From Sphaerisporangium corydalis (lineage in GTDB: Bacteria > Actinomycetota > Actinomycetes > Streptosporangiales > Streptosporangiaceae), in assembly GCF_025506355.1 (NCBI RefSeq), contig NZ_JANZYP010000028.1:37818-101817 (forward strand): a DNA stretch of 64,000 nucleotides, read 5' to 3'. Numbering within the stretch: the stretch's first letter is position 1; the number at the start of each line of letters is the position of its first letter. The position numbers and the translations under genes are program-made. The notes beneath the pieces were generated by a model. The model worked only from the letters and a program-made list of their open reading frames with translations, ran no database searches and was not told where the DNA came from. Shown here in pieces: positions 33,634 to 42,110 of the stretch.

Positions 33634-34601
33634 CCGACGAACCGGCCCCCAGGCGGCGGTGGCGCTGGGTGACCGTCCTGGCGTGGCTGCTCCTCCTGCC
33701 GTTCGCGGCGTGGGCCGCGCTGCGCCTCACGGGATGGGACGCCGGCCTGTACTGGATCCAGCTCGTCGCCTTCACCCCGTACGTCGCCGCCGCCTCGGTC
33801 GCCGCGCCCCTGACCGCTCTGCTCCTGCGCCGGTGGCGGATCGCGGCGGCGGGTGCGCTGGTGACGGCGGTGCTGGGCGCGTGCGTGCTGCCGAGGGCGC
33901 TGGCCGGGGGCGATCCGCCGGCCGCCGGGCGTGAGCTGCGGATCATGACCGCCAACATGGCCGCGGGGGCGGCCTCGGCCGAGGCGGTCGTCGGCCTCGT
34001 GCGGCGGCTGAAGCCGGACGTGCTGACGGTTCAAGAACTCACGCCCGACGCGGTGGAGGGCCTGAAGAGGGCCGGGCTGGGCGACCTGCTCCCCACGCTC
34101 GCGGGGAGCCCTGCGAAGGGGCCGTGGGGGTCGGGCATCTACGCGCGGTTCCCGCTCCGCGCCGCGCCGGTCATCGAGTACGGGAACTTCCGCCAGGCCG
34201 TGGCCGTCGTGCGGGTGCCGGGGGGTCCGGAGGTGTACGTGGCGTCGGTGCACCCGTGCGCGCCGCGCTTCGGCTACAAGGTCGCGTGCTGGGCGCAGGG
34301 CCTGCGCGCGCTTCCCGGCGCCGAGCCGCGGGGAGTGGTCCGCGTCCTGGCCGGGGACTTCAACGCGACGCTGGACCATGGGGCGCTGCGGCGCCTGGTC
34401 GGGACGGGGTACCGGGACGCCGCCGACGCGACCGGCCAGGGGCTGTCACCGACCTGGCCCGCCAAGGGGTGGCGGCCGATCCCCGGGGTGACGCTCGACC
34501 ACGTGCTCGCCGACCCGCGCGTCGCGGTGCGCGCGTACAGCACGCACCTGGTCCCCGGGACCGACCACCGCCCCCTTTTCGCCCACCTGGTACTCCCCTG
34601 A
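33630..34601 (+). CDS. Membrane-anchored endonuclease/exonuclease/phosphatase-family protein
   Basis: A protein of 323 aa: three N-terminal helices ([59 protein letters not shown]) and then an EEP domain with [14 protein letters not shown] (catalytic Glu), VASVHP, AGDFNAT and LDHVLADP...GTDHRPL. This is the YafD-like type found in actinomycetes; phosphodiester or phospholipid substrates are usual. Start ATG 33630 overlaps the LuxR stop. Confidence 0.82.
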   Translation: MTDEPAPRRRWRWVTVLAWLLLLPFAAWAALRLTGWDAGLYWIQLVAFTPYVAAASVAAPLTALLLRRWRIAAAGALVTAVLGACVLPRALAGGDPPAAGRELRIMTANMAAGAASAEAVVGLVRRLKPDVLTVQELTPDAVEGLKRAGLGDLLPTLAGSPAKGPWGSGIYARFPLRAAPVIEYGNFRQAVAVVRVPGGPEVYVASVHPCAPRFGYKVACWAQGLRALPGAEPRGVVRVLAGDFNATLDHGALRRLVGTGYRDAADATGQGLSPTWPAKGWRPIPGVTLDHVLADPRVAVRAYSTHLVPGTDHRPLFAHLVLP

Positions 34602-34613
34602 GGCGGGGGCCGG

Positions 34614-35465
34614 TCAGGTCGTGGAGGAGATCACCGAGCCCTGGTAGGTGGTCTCGATGAACTTCTTGACCTCGGGGCCGGCCAGGAGTTCGGCCAGCTT
34701 CTTCACCCGGGGGTCGTTCTCCTTGCCCTTGCGGACGACCAGCCCGTTGGCGTACGGGTTGCCCTCCGCCTTCTCCAGCACCAGCGCGTCGGTGGCGGGC
34801 TTGAGCCCGGTCTCCAGGGCGTAGTTGCCGTTGATCACGGCGGCGTCCACGTCTTCGAGCGAACGCGGAAGCTGGGCCGCCTCCAAGGGCTTGAACTGGA
34901 GCTTCTTGGGGTTGTCCGCGACGTCGCGTTCGGTGGCGGCGGTGCCGACGCCCGGCTTGAGGGTGATCACCCCGTTGTCCTCGAGCAGTTTGAGCGCGCG
35001 GCCCAGGTTGGTCGCGTCGTTGGGCAGCGCGACCGTGGCGCCGCTCCCCAGCTCGGTCACGGCCTTCACCTTCTTGGAGTACAGGCCGAGCGGCTCAAGG
35101 TGCACGGCCTGGACGAACGTCAGCTCCTCGCCGCCCTTGGACTTCAGGAAGTCCGCCAGGTACGGCCGGTGCTGGAAGTAGTTCGCGTCGAGCTGGCCCT
35201 CCTGGAGCTGCACGTTCGGCTGCACGTAGTCGGAGAACTCGACGATATCCAGCTTGATCCCTGCCTTGGCGGCAAGGTTGTCGCTGACGTACTTGAGGAT
35301 CTCCGCGTGCGGCACCGGGCTCACGCCGACCTTCAGCGGAGCGTTCTCGGCCGCGGGTGCCCCCGATGCCGCCGCCGTAGTGCCGCTCGTGCCGGACGAG
35401 CCCCCGCAGGCGGTGAGCACCAGTGCCAGCACGGCCGCGGCCGTGACCCCCATGAATCTACGCAT
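34614..35465 (-). CDS. metQ: MetQ/NlpA-family methionine-binding lipoprotein
   Basis: A lipoprotein of 283 aa with a signal and lipobox LTACGGS (Cys20) and a substrate-binding domain (LKVGVSPVPHAEILKYV, VQLQEGQLDANYFQHRPYL). It belongs to the methionine ABC importer. AGGAGA precedes the ATG. Last gene of the metNIQ-like operon. Confidence 0.9.
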   Translation of the reverse strand: MRRFMGVTAAAVLALVLTACGGSSGTSGTTAAASGAPAAENAPLKVGVSPVPHAEILKYVSDNLAAKAGIKLDIVEFSDYVQPNVQLQEGQLDANYFQHRPYLADFLKSKGGEELTFVQAVHLEPLGLYSKKVKAVTELGSGATVALPNDATNLGRALKLLEDNGVITLKPGVGTAATERDVADNPKKLQFKPLEAAQLPRSLEDVDAAVINGNYALETGLKPATDALVLEKAEGNPYANGLVVRKGKENDPRVKKLAELLAGPEVKKFIETTYQGSVISSTT

Positions 35466-35477
35466 CCCCGAAATCTC

Positions 35478-36134
35478 CTATCTGTGTGCGAGCCTGCGAG
35501 CGATGGCGTCGCCCAGGATCTGGATGAGTTGAACGAGCAGGATCAGCAGGACGACGGTGACGACCATGACGCCGGTGTCGAACCGCTGGTAGCCGTACCT
35601 GATGGCGAGGTCGCCGAGTCCGCCGCCGCCGATCGCGCCCGCCATCGCGGAATAGGAGATCAGCGCGACGACGGTGACGGTCAGCCCGGCGACCAGCTCC
35701 GGCAGGGTCTCGGGCAGCAGGACCTTCGTGACGACGGTGACCCGCCGCGCCCCCATCGCCTGCGCGGCCTCCACGACCTCGCGGCCGACGCCGCGCAGCG
35801 CGGTCTCCACCAGCCGGGCGTAGAACGGGACGGCCCCGAGCGTCAGCGGGACGATGGCGGCCACGGTGCCGATCGTGGTGCCGGTGAGCAGCCGGGTGAA
35901 CGGCAGGATCGCGACCATCAGCACGATGAACGGCAACGACCGCCCCACGTTCACGACCGCCCCGAGCACGGCCTTCACCTTCGGCAGCGGGGCCAGGCCG
36001 CCGCGGTCGGTGGTGACCAGCAGGACGCCGATCGGCAGGCCGAGCAGCGCCGTCAGCAGCGTCGACCAGAAGACCATCTGCGCGGTCTCCGCGGTGGCCT
36101 GCCCAAGAATCGGGAGCAGTTCCTCGAACGTCAT
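35478..36134 (-). CDS. metI: MetI-type ABC importer permease
   Basis: A permease of 218 aa with five membrane helices and the EAA-type loop EAAQAMGARRVTVVTKVLLPETLPELVAG. ATG 36134 overlaps the ATPase stop (ATGA). The residues before it in the same open frame are a shadow of the ATPase gene. Confidence 0.9.
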   Translation of the reverse strand: MTFEELLPILGQATAETAQMVFWSTLLTALLGLPIGVLLVTTDRGGLAPLPKVKAVLGAVVNVGRSLPFIVLMVAILPFTRLLTGTTIGTVAAIVPLTLGAVPFYARLVETALRGVGREVVEAAQAMGARRVTVVTKVLLPETLPELVAGLTVTVVALISYSAMAGAIGGGGLGDLAIRYGYQRFDTGVMVVTVVLLILLVQLIQILGDAIARRLAHR

Positions 36135-37087
36135 GGGCCCTCCACCAGTACGCCGCGTCCGCGCAGGTAGGCGAGCGCGGCGGCGGTCTCCCCGCCGTGC
36201 AGCCCGACCCGCAGCCGGCCGACCGACACGCCGCGCAGCTCCTCCAGCGAGCCGCCGAGAATGTCCACGTCCACGTCGAACTTCCGCACCAGGCCGGACA
36301 GCACCGGCTCGCCGGCCTGCCCGGCGGCGAAGGTCAGGGTGACGCTGCCGGGCGGCGCGGGCTCGGGCAGCGGGAAGATCTCCCGGGTCAGCAGGGCGCC
36401 GGGCCGGGCGATGAGGTCGTGGACGAGCCCGGACTCCAGCACCTTCCCGTCCCGCATCGTGGCCGCCGAGTCGCACACGCTCTTGATCACCTGCATCTCG
36501 TGCGTGATCAGCAGGATCGTCAGCCCCAGCTCGGTGTTGAGCCGCCGCAGCAGGGCGAGGATCGACTGCGTGGTCCCCGGGTCCAGGGCGCTGGTCGCCT
36601 CGTCCGACAGCAGCACCTTCGGCCGGGCCGCGAGCGCGCGGGCGATGCCGACCCGCTGCTTCTGCCCGCCGGAGAGTTGCGCCGGGTACGCCCCCGCCTT
36701 GTCCGACAGCCCGACCAGATCCAGCAGCTCGGCCACCCGGGTCCGGCGCTCGGCGCGCGGCGTCTTGGCCACCTCCAGCGGGAAGGCCACGTTCGCGGCG
36801 ACCGTGCGGGAGGCCAGCAGCGCGAAATGCTGGTGGATCATCCCGATCCGCTGCCGCGCCGCGCGGAGCTCGGCGTCCCCGAGGACGGTCAGGTCCTGCC
36901 CGCCGACGGTCACGGTGCCGCTGGTCGGCCGTTCCAGCAGGTTGACGCAGCGCAGCAGCGTGCTCTTCCCGGCCCCGCTCTGCCCGAGCACGCCGAAGAT
37001 CTCGCCCTCGCGCACATCGAGGTCGACCCCATCGAGCGCCACCACGCCGGTGCCGTACACCTTGCGCAGGGCAGAAACATGTATCAC
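36131..37087 (-). CDS. metN: MetN-type methionine importer ATPase
   Basis: An ATPase of 318 aa with Walker A GQSGAGKST, signature LSGGQKQRVGIARAL and Walker B VLLSDEATSALD, plus the C-terminal NIL (ligand-sensing) domain. GTG 37087 (VIHVSALRKVYG) is the natural start. There is no ribosome site; TATAAC lies about 12 bp upstream, so the message may be nearly leaderless. No SAM riboswitch or S-box was found upstream. Confidence 0.9.
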   Translation of the reverse strand: MIHVSALRKVYGTGVVALDGVDLDVREGEIFGVLGQSGAGKSTLLRCVNLLERPTSGTVTVGGQDLTVLGDAELRAARQRIGMIHQHFALLASRTVAANVAFPLEVAKTPRAERRTRVAELLDLVGLSDKAGAYPAQLSGGQKQRVGIARALAARPKVLLSDEATSALDPGTTQSILALLRRLNTELGLTILLITHEMQVIKSVCDSAATMRDGKVLESGLVHDLIARPGALLTREIFPLPEPAPPGSVTLTFAAGQAGEPVLSGLVRKFDVDVDILGGSLEELRGVSVGRLRVGLHGGETAAALAYLRGRGVLVEGP

Positions 37088-37199
37088 AAGTAGGTTATAT
37101 CGGAAATCTTGACACAGTTCGAACCGGGGGTCTTCTGACGGGCGTAAGGGCCGCGTGCGCGACCGGCCGGGAGACCGGGTGACATGATTTTCAGCTATC

Positions 37200-37209
37200 T
37201 TGTTAACAA
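37200..37209. promoter_or_regulatory. Putative GntR operator 1 (TTGTTAACAA)
   Basis: A perfect 10-bp palindrome 26 bp before the truncated dehydrogenase start, at the head of the transcript that includes the GntR gene. It matches the elements at 38505-38516 and 42044-42055 and fits the TTGTnnACAA type known for FCD-GntR proteins, suggesting autoregulation. Confidence 0.6.
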
Positions 37210-37235
37210 TAAGGGCGGCGTCTGCGGAGGTACGT

Positions 37236-37691
37236 GTGGTCACGGTCGCGGTGCTCGGGCTGGGTGAGGCCGGGGGACTGATCTCGCGGGACCTGCTCGC
37301 GGCCGGCGCGAAGGTGCGCGGCTACGACCCCGTGGTGCGGCCTGGTCCTGGGGTGATCCCCTGCTCCGGGGAGGCCGACGCCGCCACCGGGGCCGATCTG
37401 GTGCTCAGCGTCAACAGCGCCGCCGCGGCCGAGGAGCTGACCGCCGCCCGCGCGGCTGGGCTGGAGGACTGGCTGCGTGAGAACATCGGCGAGGAACTCG
37501 CCGCGGCGGACGCGTCCTTCGTGACCCGGCTCGAGGAGGGCACCATACGGCACGCCGAGCGGCGGGCGCACGAGATGACCGCCGCCGCCGAGCTGCTGGC
37601 CGAGCTGGAGGTCCCCGTCCGGATCACCGAGGCGAGCCTGGCCTGGCTGGCCGAGCTCGCCGCGGCGGGGTCCACCGTGGAAGAGGCGTAA
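37236..37691 (+). pseudogene. Internally deleted NAD-binding dehydrogenase (DUF1932 type)
   Basis: The frame encodes 151 aa. It begins with a good dinucleotide-binding fold (VTVAVLGLGEAGGLISRDLL, residues about 2-20) and DLVLSVNSAAAAEEL. It then jumps to a C-terminal helical segment (REN...GTIRHAERRAHEMTAAAELLAEL) of the DUF1932 domain that caps 6-phosphogluconate-dehydrogenase-like proteins. Full members are about 260-290 aa; the substrate-binding middle (about 110-130 aa) is missing with the frame kept. A good GGAGG site remains, so it may still be translated, but catalysis is unlikely. Confidence 0.7.
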
Positions 37692-37699
37692 GGGCGGCG

Positions 37700-38401
37700 A
37701 TGTCGTCGCCGATCAGGTACACAGCGAGCGAGGAGCTCATGCCAGCGCAGGAACAGGAAGCGTCCGGCCAGGGGGCCGTCGTCGTGCGGGACGTCACCGC
37801 CGCGATCCGGGAGGCGATCGCGCGCGGCGACTTCGCCCCCAACCAGCGCCTGGTGGAGGCCGACCTGTCACGGCAGTTCGACGCCAGCCGGGGCAGCGTG
37901 CGCACGGCGCTCTTCGAGCTGACCAACGAGGGGCTCGTCGAGCGCGAGCAGAACCGGGGCGCCCGCGTGCGGGCGGTCACGGTCGCAGAGGCCGTGGAGA
38001 TCTCCGAGGTCCGGATGGTGGTGGAGGGCCTGTGCGCGGCCAAGGCGGCCGAGCGGATCACCGATGAGGAGATCGCCGAGCTGCAGGAGATCGGCGCGGC
38101 CATGCGCGCGGCGGTGGCCGACGGGCACGTCCTGCGGTACTCCGAGCTCAACCAGGCGCTGCACCGGCGGATCAGGGACATCGGCGGCCAGGCGACGGCG
38201 GCCGGGGTGCTGGAGCGGCTGCGCGCCCAGAACGTGCGTCACCAGTTCCGGCTGGCCCTGGTGCCCGGCCGGCCGCAGGTCTCGCTCGTCGAGCACCTGG
38301 CCATCATCGACGAGATCTGCGCGCACTCGCCGGCGGCCGCCGAGCGGGCCATGCGCCGGCACCTGACCAGCGTCATCCAGGCGCTCAAGAACGCCGAGTG
38401 A
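37700..38401 (+). CDS. FCD-family GntR transcriptional regulator
   Basis: A regulator of 233 aa with an N-terminal winged helix (IREAIARGDFAPNQRLVEADLSRQFDASRGSVRTALFELTNEGLVEREQNRGARV) and a C-terminal FCD ligand-binding domain with the metal/ligand residues spread over RMVVEG, LNQALHRRI and EHLAIIDEI. ATG 37739, which has GAGGAG just before it, is an alternative start. Together with three similar palindromes, it is the likely repressor of the aromatic-acid genes. Confidence 0.88.
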   Translation: MSSPIRYTASEELMPAQEQEASGQGAVVVRDVTAAIREAIARGDFAPNQRLVEADLSRQFDASRGSVRTALFELTNEGLVEREQNRGARVRAVTVAEAVEISEVRMVVEGLCAAKAAERITDEEIAELQEIGAAMRAAVADGHVLRYSELNQALHRRIRDIGGQATAAGVLERLRAQNVRHQFRLALVPGRPQVSLVEHLAIIDEICAHSPAAAERAMRRHLTSVIQALKNAE

Positions 38402-38492
38402 GCCGCTGACGGTCGCCTGACCGACGCCGCGCCTTCCACGGCCTCGTCCTCTCTTCTCGCCGGTCGTGCCGGGTCCTGTCGCGGATCAAAGT

Positions 38493-38516
38493 ATTGCAGA
38501 CAATATTGTTGACAAT
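38493..38516. promoter_or_regulatory. Putative GntR operator 2 (two adjacent palindromes)
   Basis: ATTGCAGACAAT (38493-38504) and ATTGTTGACAAT (38505-38516) abut directly, 53 bp before the galB-like start. Both have the ATTG-N4-CAAT pattern. Confidence 0.62.
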
Positions 38517-38569
38517 CACGATCTACCTCGGCAAGATGGGCGCGAACCCGACCCTGCGGAGGAGATCTG

Positions 38570-39295
38570 ATGAGCAACCCCTTGCTGGTGGTGAGCGCGC
38601 ACGCCGGAGACTTCGTCTGGCGGGCCGCGGGCGCGATCGCCCTGGCGGCCGAGCGGGGTGACCGGGTGAGAGTGGTCTGCCTGAGCTACGGCGAGCGCGG
38701 CGAGTCCGCCAAGGCCTGGCGCGAGGGGAAGAAGCTGGAAGAGATCAAGGAGCTGCGCCGGGCCGAGGCCGAGGCCGCCGCCACCGCTCTGGGCGCGGAG
38801 ATCGAGTTCTTCGACGCCGGGGACTACCCCCTGCTGGAGACGCCCGAACTGACCGACCGCCTGGTCCACGTCTACCGCGAGTTCGTCCCGGCCGTCGTGC
38901 TCACCCACACCTTGAGCGACCCGTACAACGGCGACCACCCCGCCGCCGCCCGGATGGCGTTGCAGGCGCGGATCCTCGCCCAGGCGATCGGGTACGACGC
39001 GCCCGGCGAGCCGCTCGGGGCGCCGCCGGTCTTCTTCTTCGAGCCGCACCAGAGCGAACAGTGCGACTTCAAGCCTGATGTGCTGCTGGACATCACCCCG
39101 GTGTTCGAGCGCAAAGAGCGGGCGATGACCTGCCTGCCGGCCCAGCAGCACATGTGGGAGTACTACACCGACCTCGCCAGGCGCCGTGGCGTGCAGCTCA
39201 GGCGCAACGCCGGGCCGAACCTCGGCCTGGCCCACACCACGATGGCCGAGGCGTACGTGCGGTTCTACCCGCAGACCACCGGGATCCTGGCATGA
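38570..39295 (+). CDS. galB: PIG-L/LmbE-family hydrolase, GalB-like (4-oxalomesaconate hydratase)
   Basis: A protein of 241 aa. It opens VVSAHAGDFVWRAAGAIALAAERGD: the LmbE metal motif AHPDD is replaced by AHAGD, as in GalB, the zinc-dependent hydratase of the gallate pathway. The downstream HTLSDPYNGDHPAAARMAL supplies further ligands. In gallate breakdown GalB adds water to 4-oxalomesaconate to give 4-carboxy-4-hydroxy-2-oxoadipate. Neighbouring galC- and galD-like genes support this over a sugar deacetylase. ATG after GGAGGAG. Confidence 0.8.
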   Translation: MSNPLLVVSAHAGDFVWRAAGAIALAAERGDRVRVVCLSYGERGESAKAWREGKKLEEIKELRRAEAEAAATALGAEIEFFDAGDYPLLETPELTDRLVHVYREFVPAVVLTHTLSDPYNGDHPAAARMALQARILAQAIGYDAPGEPLGAPPVFFFEPHQSEQCDFKPDVLLDITPVFERKERAMTCLPAQQHMWEYYTDLARRRGVQLRRNAGPNLGLAHTTMAEAYVRFYPQTTGILA

Positions 39296-39981
39296 GGACC
39301 GTGGTCGTCACCGGCCCGCCCCGCGCCGACCTCGCCACCGTGGACGCGCTCGCCGCGCACGGTGCCGCGACGGTCCACGAGGCGATCGGGCGCACAGGCT
39401 TCCTCGGCGCGCACCTGCGCCCCACCCACCTCGGCTCCCGGATCGGCGGGACGGCCGTGACCGTGCTGGCCTGGCCGGGCGACAACCTGATGATCCATGT
39501 GGCGGTCGAGCAGTGCGGGCCGGGCGACATCCTGGTCGTCACCACCACCTCCCCGTCCACCGACGGGATGTTCGGCGAACTGTTCGCGACCGCGTTGCGG
39601 CACCGTGGCGTACGCGGCCTGGTCACCAACGCGGGCGTCCGCGACATCGCCGAGCTGCACGCGATGGGCTTTCCGGTCTGGTCGGCCGCCGTCAGCGCCC
39701 AGGGCACCGTCAAGGCCACCGCGGGCGCGGTGAACGTGCCGATCACGATCGGCGGGCAGGTCGTCCGCCCCGGCGACGCGATCGTCGCCGACGACGACGG
39801 CGTCGTGTGCGTGGCCCGCGAGAACGTCGCCGAGGCGCTGTCGGCCTCCGACGCCCGCGCGGCGAAGGAGGAGGCGACCCGCGCCGCCTTCCGCGACGGC
39901 GAGCTGGGCCTCGACCGGTACGGGCTGCGCGCGATGCTCCCCGGGCTCGGCCTGGTGTACGAGCCATATGAGGCGCCGTGA
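39292..39981 (+). CDS. galC: RraA-like 4-carboxy-4-hydroxy-2-oxoadipate aldolase (GalC-like)
   Basis: A protein of 229 aa of the RraA-like class II aldolase family: GDNLMIHVAVEQCGPGDILVV and the active-site NAGVRD in RGLVTNAGVRDIAELHAMGFPVW. It splits carboxy-hydroxy-oxoadipate into pyruvate and oxaloacetate. ATG 39292 overlaps the galB-like stop (ATGA). Confidence 0.85.
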   Translation: MRTVVVTGPPRADLATVDALAAHGAATVHEAIGRTGFLGAHLRPTHLGSRIGGTAVTVLAWPGDNLMIHVAVEQCGPGDILVVTTTSPSTDGMFGELFATALRHRGVRGLVTNAGVRDIAELHAMGFPVWSAAVSAQGTVKATAGAVNVPITIGGQVVRPGDAIVADDDGVVCVARENVAEALSASDARAAKEEATRAAFRDGELGLDRYGLRAMLPGLGLVYEPYEAP

Positions 39982-41042
39982 CCGGCGTGCCCTGCATGCT
40001 CATGCGCGGCGGCACCTCCAAGGGGGCCTACTTCCTGGCCGGGGACCTGCCCGCCGACCCCTGCGAGCGTGACGAGCTGCTGCTGCGCGTCATGGGCACC
40101 CCCGACCCGCGCCAGATCGACGGGATCGGCGGCGCCCACCCGCTGACCAGCAAGGTCGCGATCGTGTCCCCTCCGGCCGCGCCCGGCGCGGACGTCGACT
40201 ACCTGTTCCTGCAACTGGGCGTGGAGGAGGCGGTCGTCTCCGACCGGCAGAACTGCGGCAACCTTCTGGCGGGCGTCGGCCCGTTCGCGGTCGAGCGCGG
40301 CCTGGTGGCGGCCGGGCCCCGGGAGACGAGCCTGCGCATCCGCATGGTCAACTCCCAGAGCCTGGCCACCGCGACGTTCCCGACGCCGGGCGGCGTGGTC
40401 GGCTACGAGGGCGGCACCGCGATCTCCGGGGTGCCAGGGACCGCCGCGCCGATCATGCTGGACTTCGCGGACACCGCAGGGTCGGCCTGCGGCGCGCTGC
40501 TGCCGACCGGCAGGGTCCGCGACGTGGTCGACGGCGTCCCGGTCACCTGCGTGGACAACGGCATGCCGGTGGTGGTCGCCCCGGCCTCCGCGTTCGGGCT
40601 CACCGGGTACGAGGGCGTGGCGGAGCTGGCCGCCGACGACGCGTTGCGCGACCGCGTCCAGTCGCTGCGGCTCAAGGCGGGCGCGCTGATGGGGCTCGGG
40701 GACGTGACCGGCGCGTCCGTCCCCAAGACCACCCTGGTCGCTCCCCCGCGCGACGGCGGGGCGATCAGCACCCGGACGTTCATCCCGCTCAAGGTGCACG
40801 CGTCGATCGGCGTGTTCGGCGCCGTCACCGTCGCGACCGCGCTGCTCATGGACGGGGCCGTCGGCCACGACCTGGCCGAGCTCCCGGCCGGCGGCGGCCC
40901 GCTGGCCATCGAGCATCCCACCGGGCGGCTCGAGGTGCTGGTGGAGCTGGACGGCACGGACGTGCGCCGCGCCAGCCTGGTCCGCACCGCACGCAAACTC
41001 TTCGACGGCACCGTCCACCCACGACCCGGAGGTCTCCGATGA
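39978..41042 (+). CDS. galD: PrpF-like 4-oxalomesaconate tautomerase (GalD-like)
   Basis: A protein of 354 aa. The N-terminus VPCMLMRGGTSKGAYFLAGDLP and the internal DRQNCGNLLAGVGPFA are the family signatures; the latter Cys is a catalytic residue in PrpF-type isomerases. It converts the keto/enol forms of 4-oxalomesaconate between ring cleavage and GalB. GTG start overlaps the galC-like stop (GTGA). Its presence points to gallate and not only protocatechuate as substrate, since this tautomerase step is specific to the gallate branch. Confidence 0.87.
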   Translation: MTGVPCMLMRGGTSKGAYFLAGDLPADPCERDELLLRVMGTPDPRQIDGIGGAHPLTSKVAIVSPPAAPGADVDYLFLQLGVEEAVVSDRQNCGNLLAGVGPFAVERGLVAAGPRETSLRIRMVNSQSLATATFPTPGGVVGYEGGTAISGVPGTAAPIMLDFADTAGSACGALLPTGRVRDVVDGVPVTCVDNGMPVVVAPASAFGLTGYEGVAELAADDALRDRVQSLRLKAGALMGLGDVTGASVPKTTLVAPPRDGGAISTRTFIPLKVHASIGVFGAVTVATALLMDGAVGHDLAELPAGGGPLAIEHPTGRLEVLVELDGTDVRRASLVRTARKLFDGTVHPRPGGLR

Positions 41043-41986
41043 CGGCGGAACACGAGATCGCGCACGTCGCCAATGTGGAGCTGCTCACGCCCGAATTCGA
41101 CAGGAGCCTGTGGTTCTTCACCGAGGTGATGGGGCTGACCGAGGTCGGTTCCGAGGGCGATTCGGTGTATCTGCGGACCTGGGACGACTACGAGCGGCAC
41201 ACCCTGAAGCTCACCGCGCACCACACCTCGGGCCTGCGCAGGATGGCGCTGCGCGCCTCCTCTCAGGCCGCCCTGGACCGGCGGGTCGAGGCGGTCGAGG
41301 CGGCGGGGCTGGGCGTCGGCTGGCGGGACGGCGATCCGGGGATCGGCCCGACGTACGTCTTCCGCGACCCCGACGGGCACGAGCTGGAGATCTACTGGGA
41401 GAGCGAGTGGTACCAGGCCCCCCCGGAGCTGGCGCCGTCGCTGAAGAACCAGGCCCAGGCCTACCCGGCGCGCGGGGTGTGCGTGCGGCGGCTCGACCAC
41501 GTCAACTACCTGGCGGCCGAGGTGGAGGGCAGCGCCGATTTCGTGCGCGAGGTGCTGGGCGGGCGCCCGACCGAGCAGATCCTGCTCGACAGCGGCACGA
41601 TCGGGGCTCGCTGGCTCAGCTTCACCAACAAGTCCTACGACCTGGTCTACACGCGGGACTGGACCGGCAGCAACGGCAGGCTGCACCACATCGCCTTCGC
41701 CACCGACACCCGCGAGGACATCCTGCGGGCCGCCGACATCTTCCTCGACAAGGGCGTCCACATCGAGACCGGCCCGCACAAGCACGCCATCCAGCAGACC
41801 TTCTTCCTCTACGTGTACGAGCCCGGCGGCAACCGCATCGAACTGTGCAACCCGGTCGCCAGGCTCATCCTGGCGCCGGACTGGAAGACCATCACCTGGA
41901 CCGAGGCGGAGCGGGCCAAGGGCCAGGCCTGGGGCCTGAAGACGATCGAGTCGTTCCACACCCACGGCACCCCTCCCGTCGGCTAG
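41039..41986 (+). CDS. Type I (VOC) extradiol ring-cleavage dioxygenase
   Basis: A dioxygenase of 315 aa with two VOC domains. The C-terminal one has the Fe(II) triad H154 (RLDHVNYL), H217 (GRLHHIAFATD) and E268 (GGNRIELC), spaced as in catechol 2,3-dioxygenases and BphC. It is coupled to the galD-like gene by ATGA. In this setting it is the only ring-opening enzyme visible, whereas known gallate dioxygenases are LigB-type (type II). It may therefore be an analogous gallate or related-acid dioxygenase; the substrate is inference. Confidence 0.85.
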   Translation: MTAEHEIAHVANVELLTPEFDRSLWFFTEVMGLTEVGSEGDSVYLRTWDDYERHTLKLTAHHTSGLRRMALRASSQAALDRRVEAVEAAGLGVGWRDGDPGIGPTYVFRDPDGHELEIYWESEWYQAPPELAPSLKNQAQAYPARGVCVRRLDHVNYLAAEVEGSADFVREVLGGRPTEQILLDSGTIGARWLSFTNKSYDLVYTRDWTGSNGRLHHIAFATDTREDILRAADIFLDKGVHIETGPHKHAIQQTFFLYVYEPGGNRIELCNPVARLILAPDWKTITWTEAERAKGQAWGLKTIESFHTHGTPPVG

Positions 41987-42031
41987 GCGGGACACCGTGG
42001 CCGCCCGGAGGGCACGAATCCCCACATCAAG

Positions 42032-42055
42032 ATTGGTGACCAAATCGTTGACAAT
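42032..42055. promoter_or_regulatory. Putative GntR operator 3 (paired palindromes)
   Basis: TTGGTGACCAA (42033-42043) is followed immediately by ATCGTTGACAAT (42044-42055), again as a pair like operator 2, in the promoter region of the importer genes. Confidence 0.58.
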
Positions 42056-42110
42056 CTTGTAGGTGATTTCTAGCATCATCGACACCCGCCCTCACCCCCT
42101 GGAGAAGCCC

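Noticed and set aside
36900..37200. SAM riboswitch or S-box upstream of metN
   Set aside because: No conserved riboswitch cores; the metN start lies about 12 bp from a TATAAC box, leaving no room for a leader RNA.
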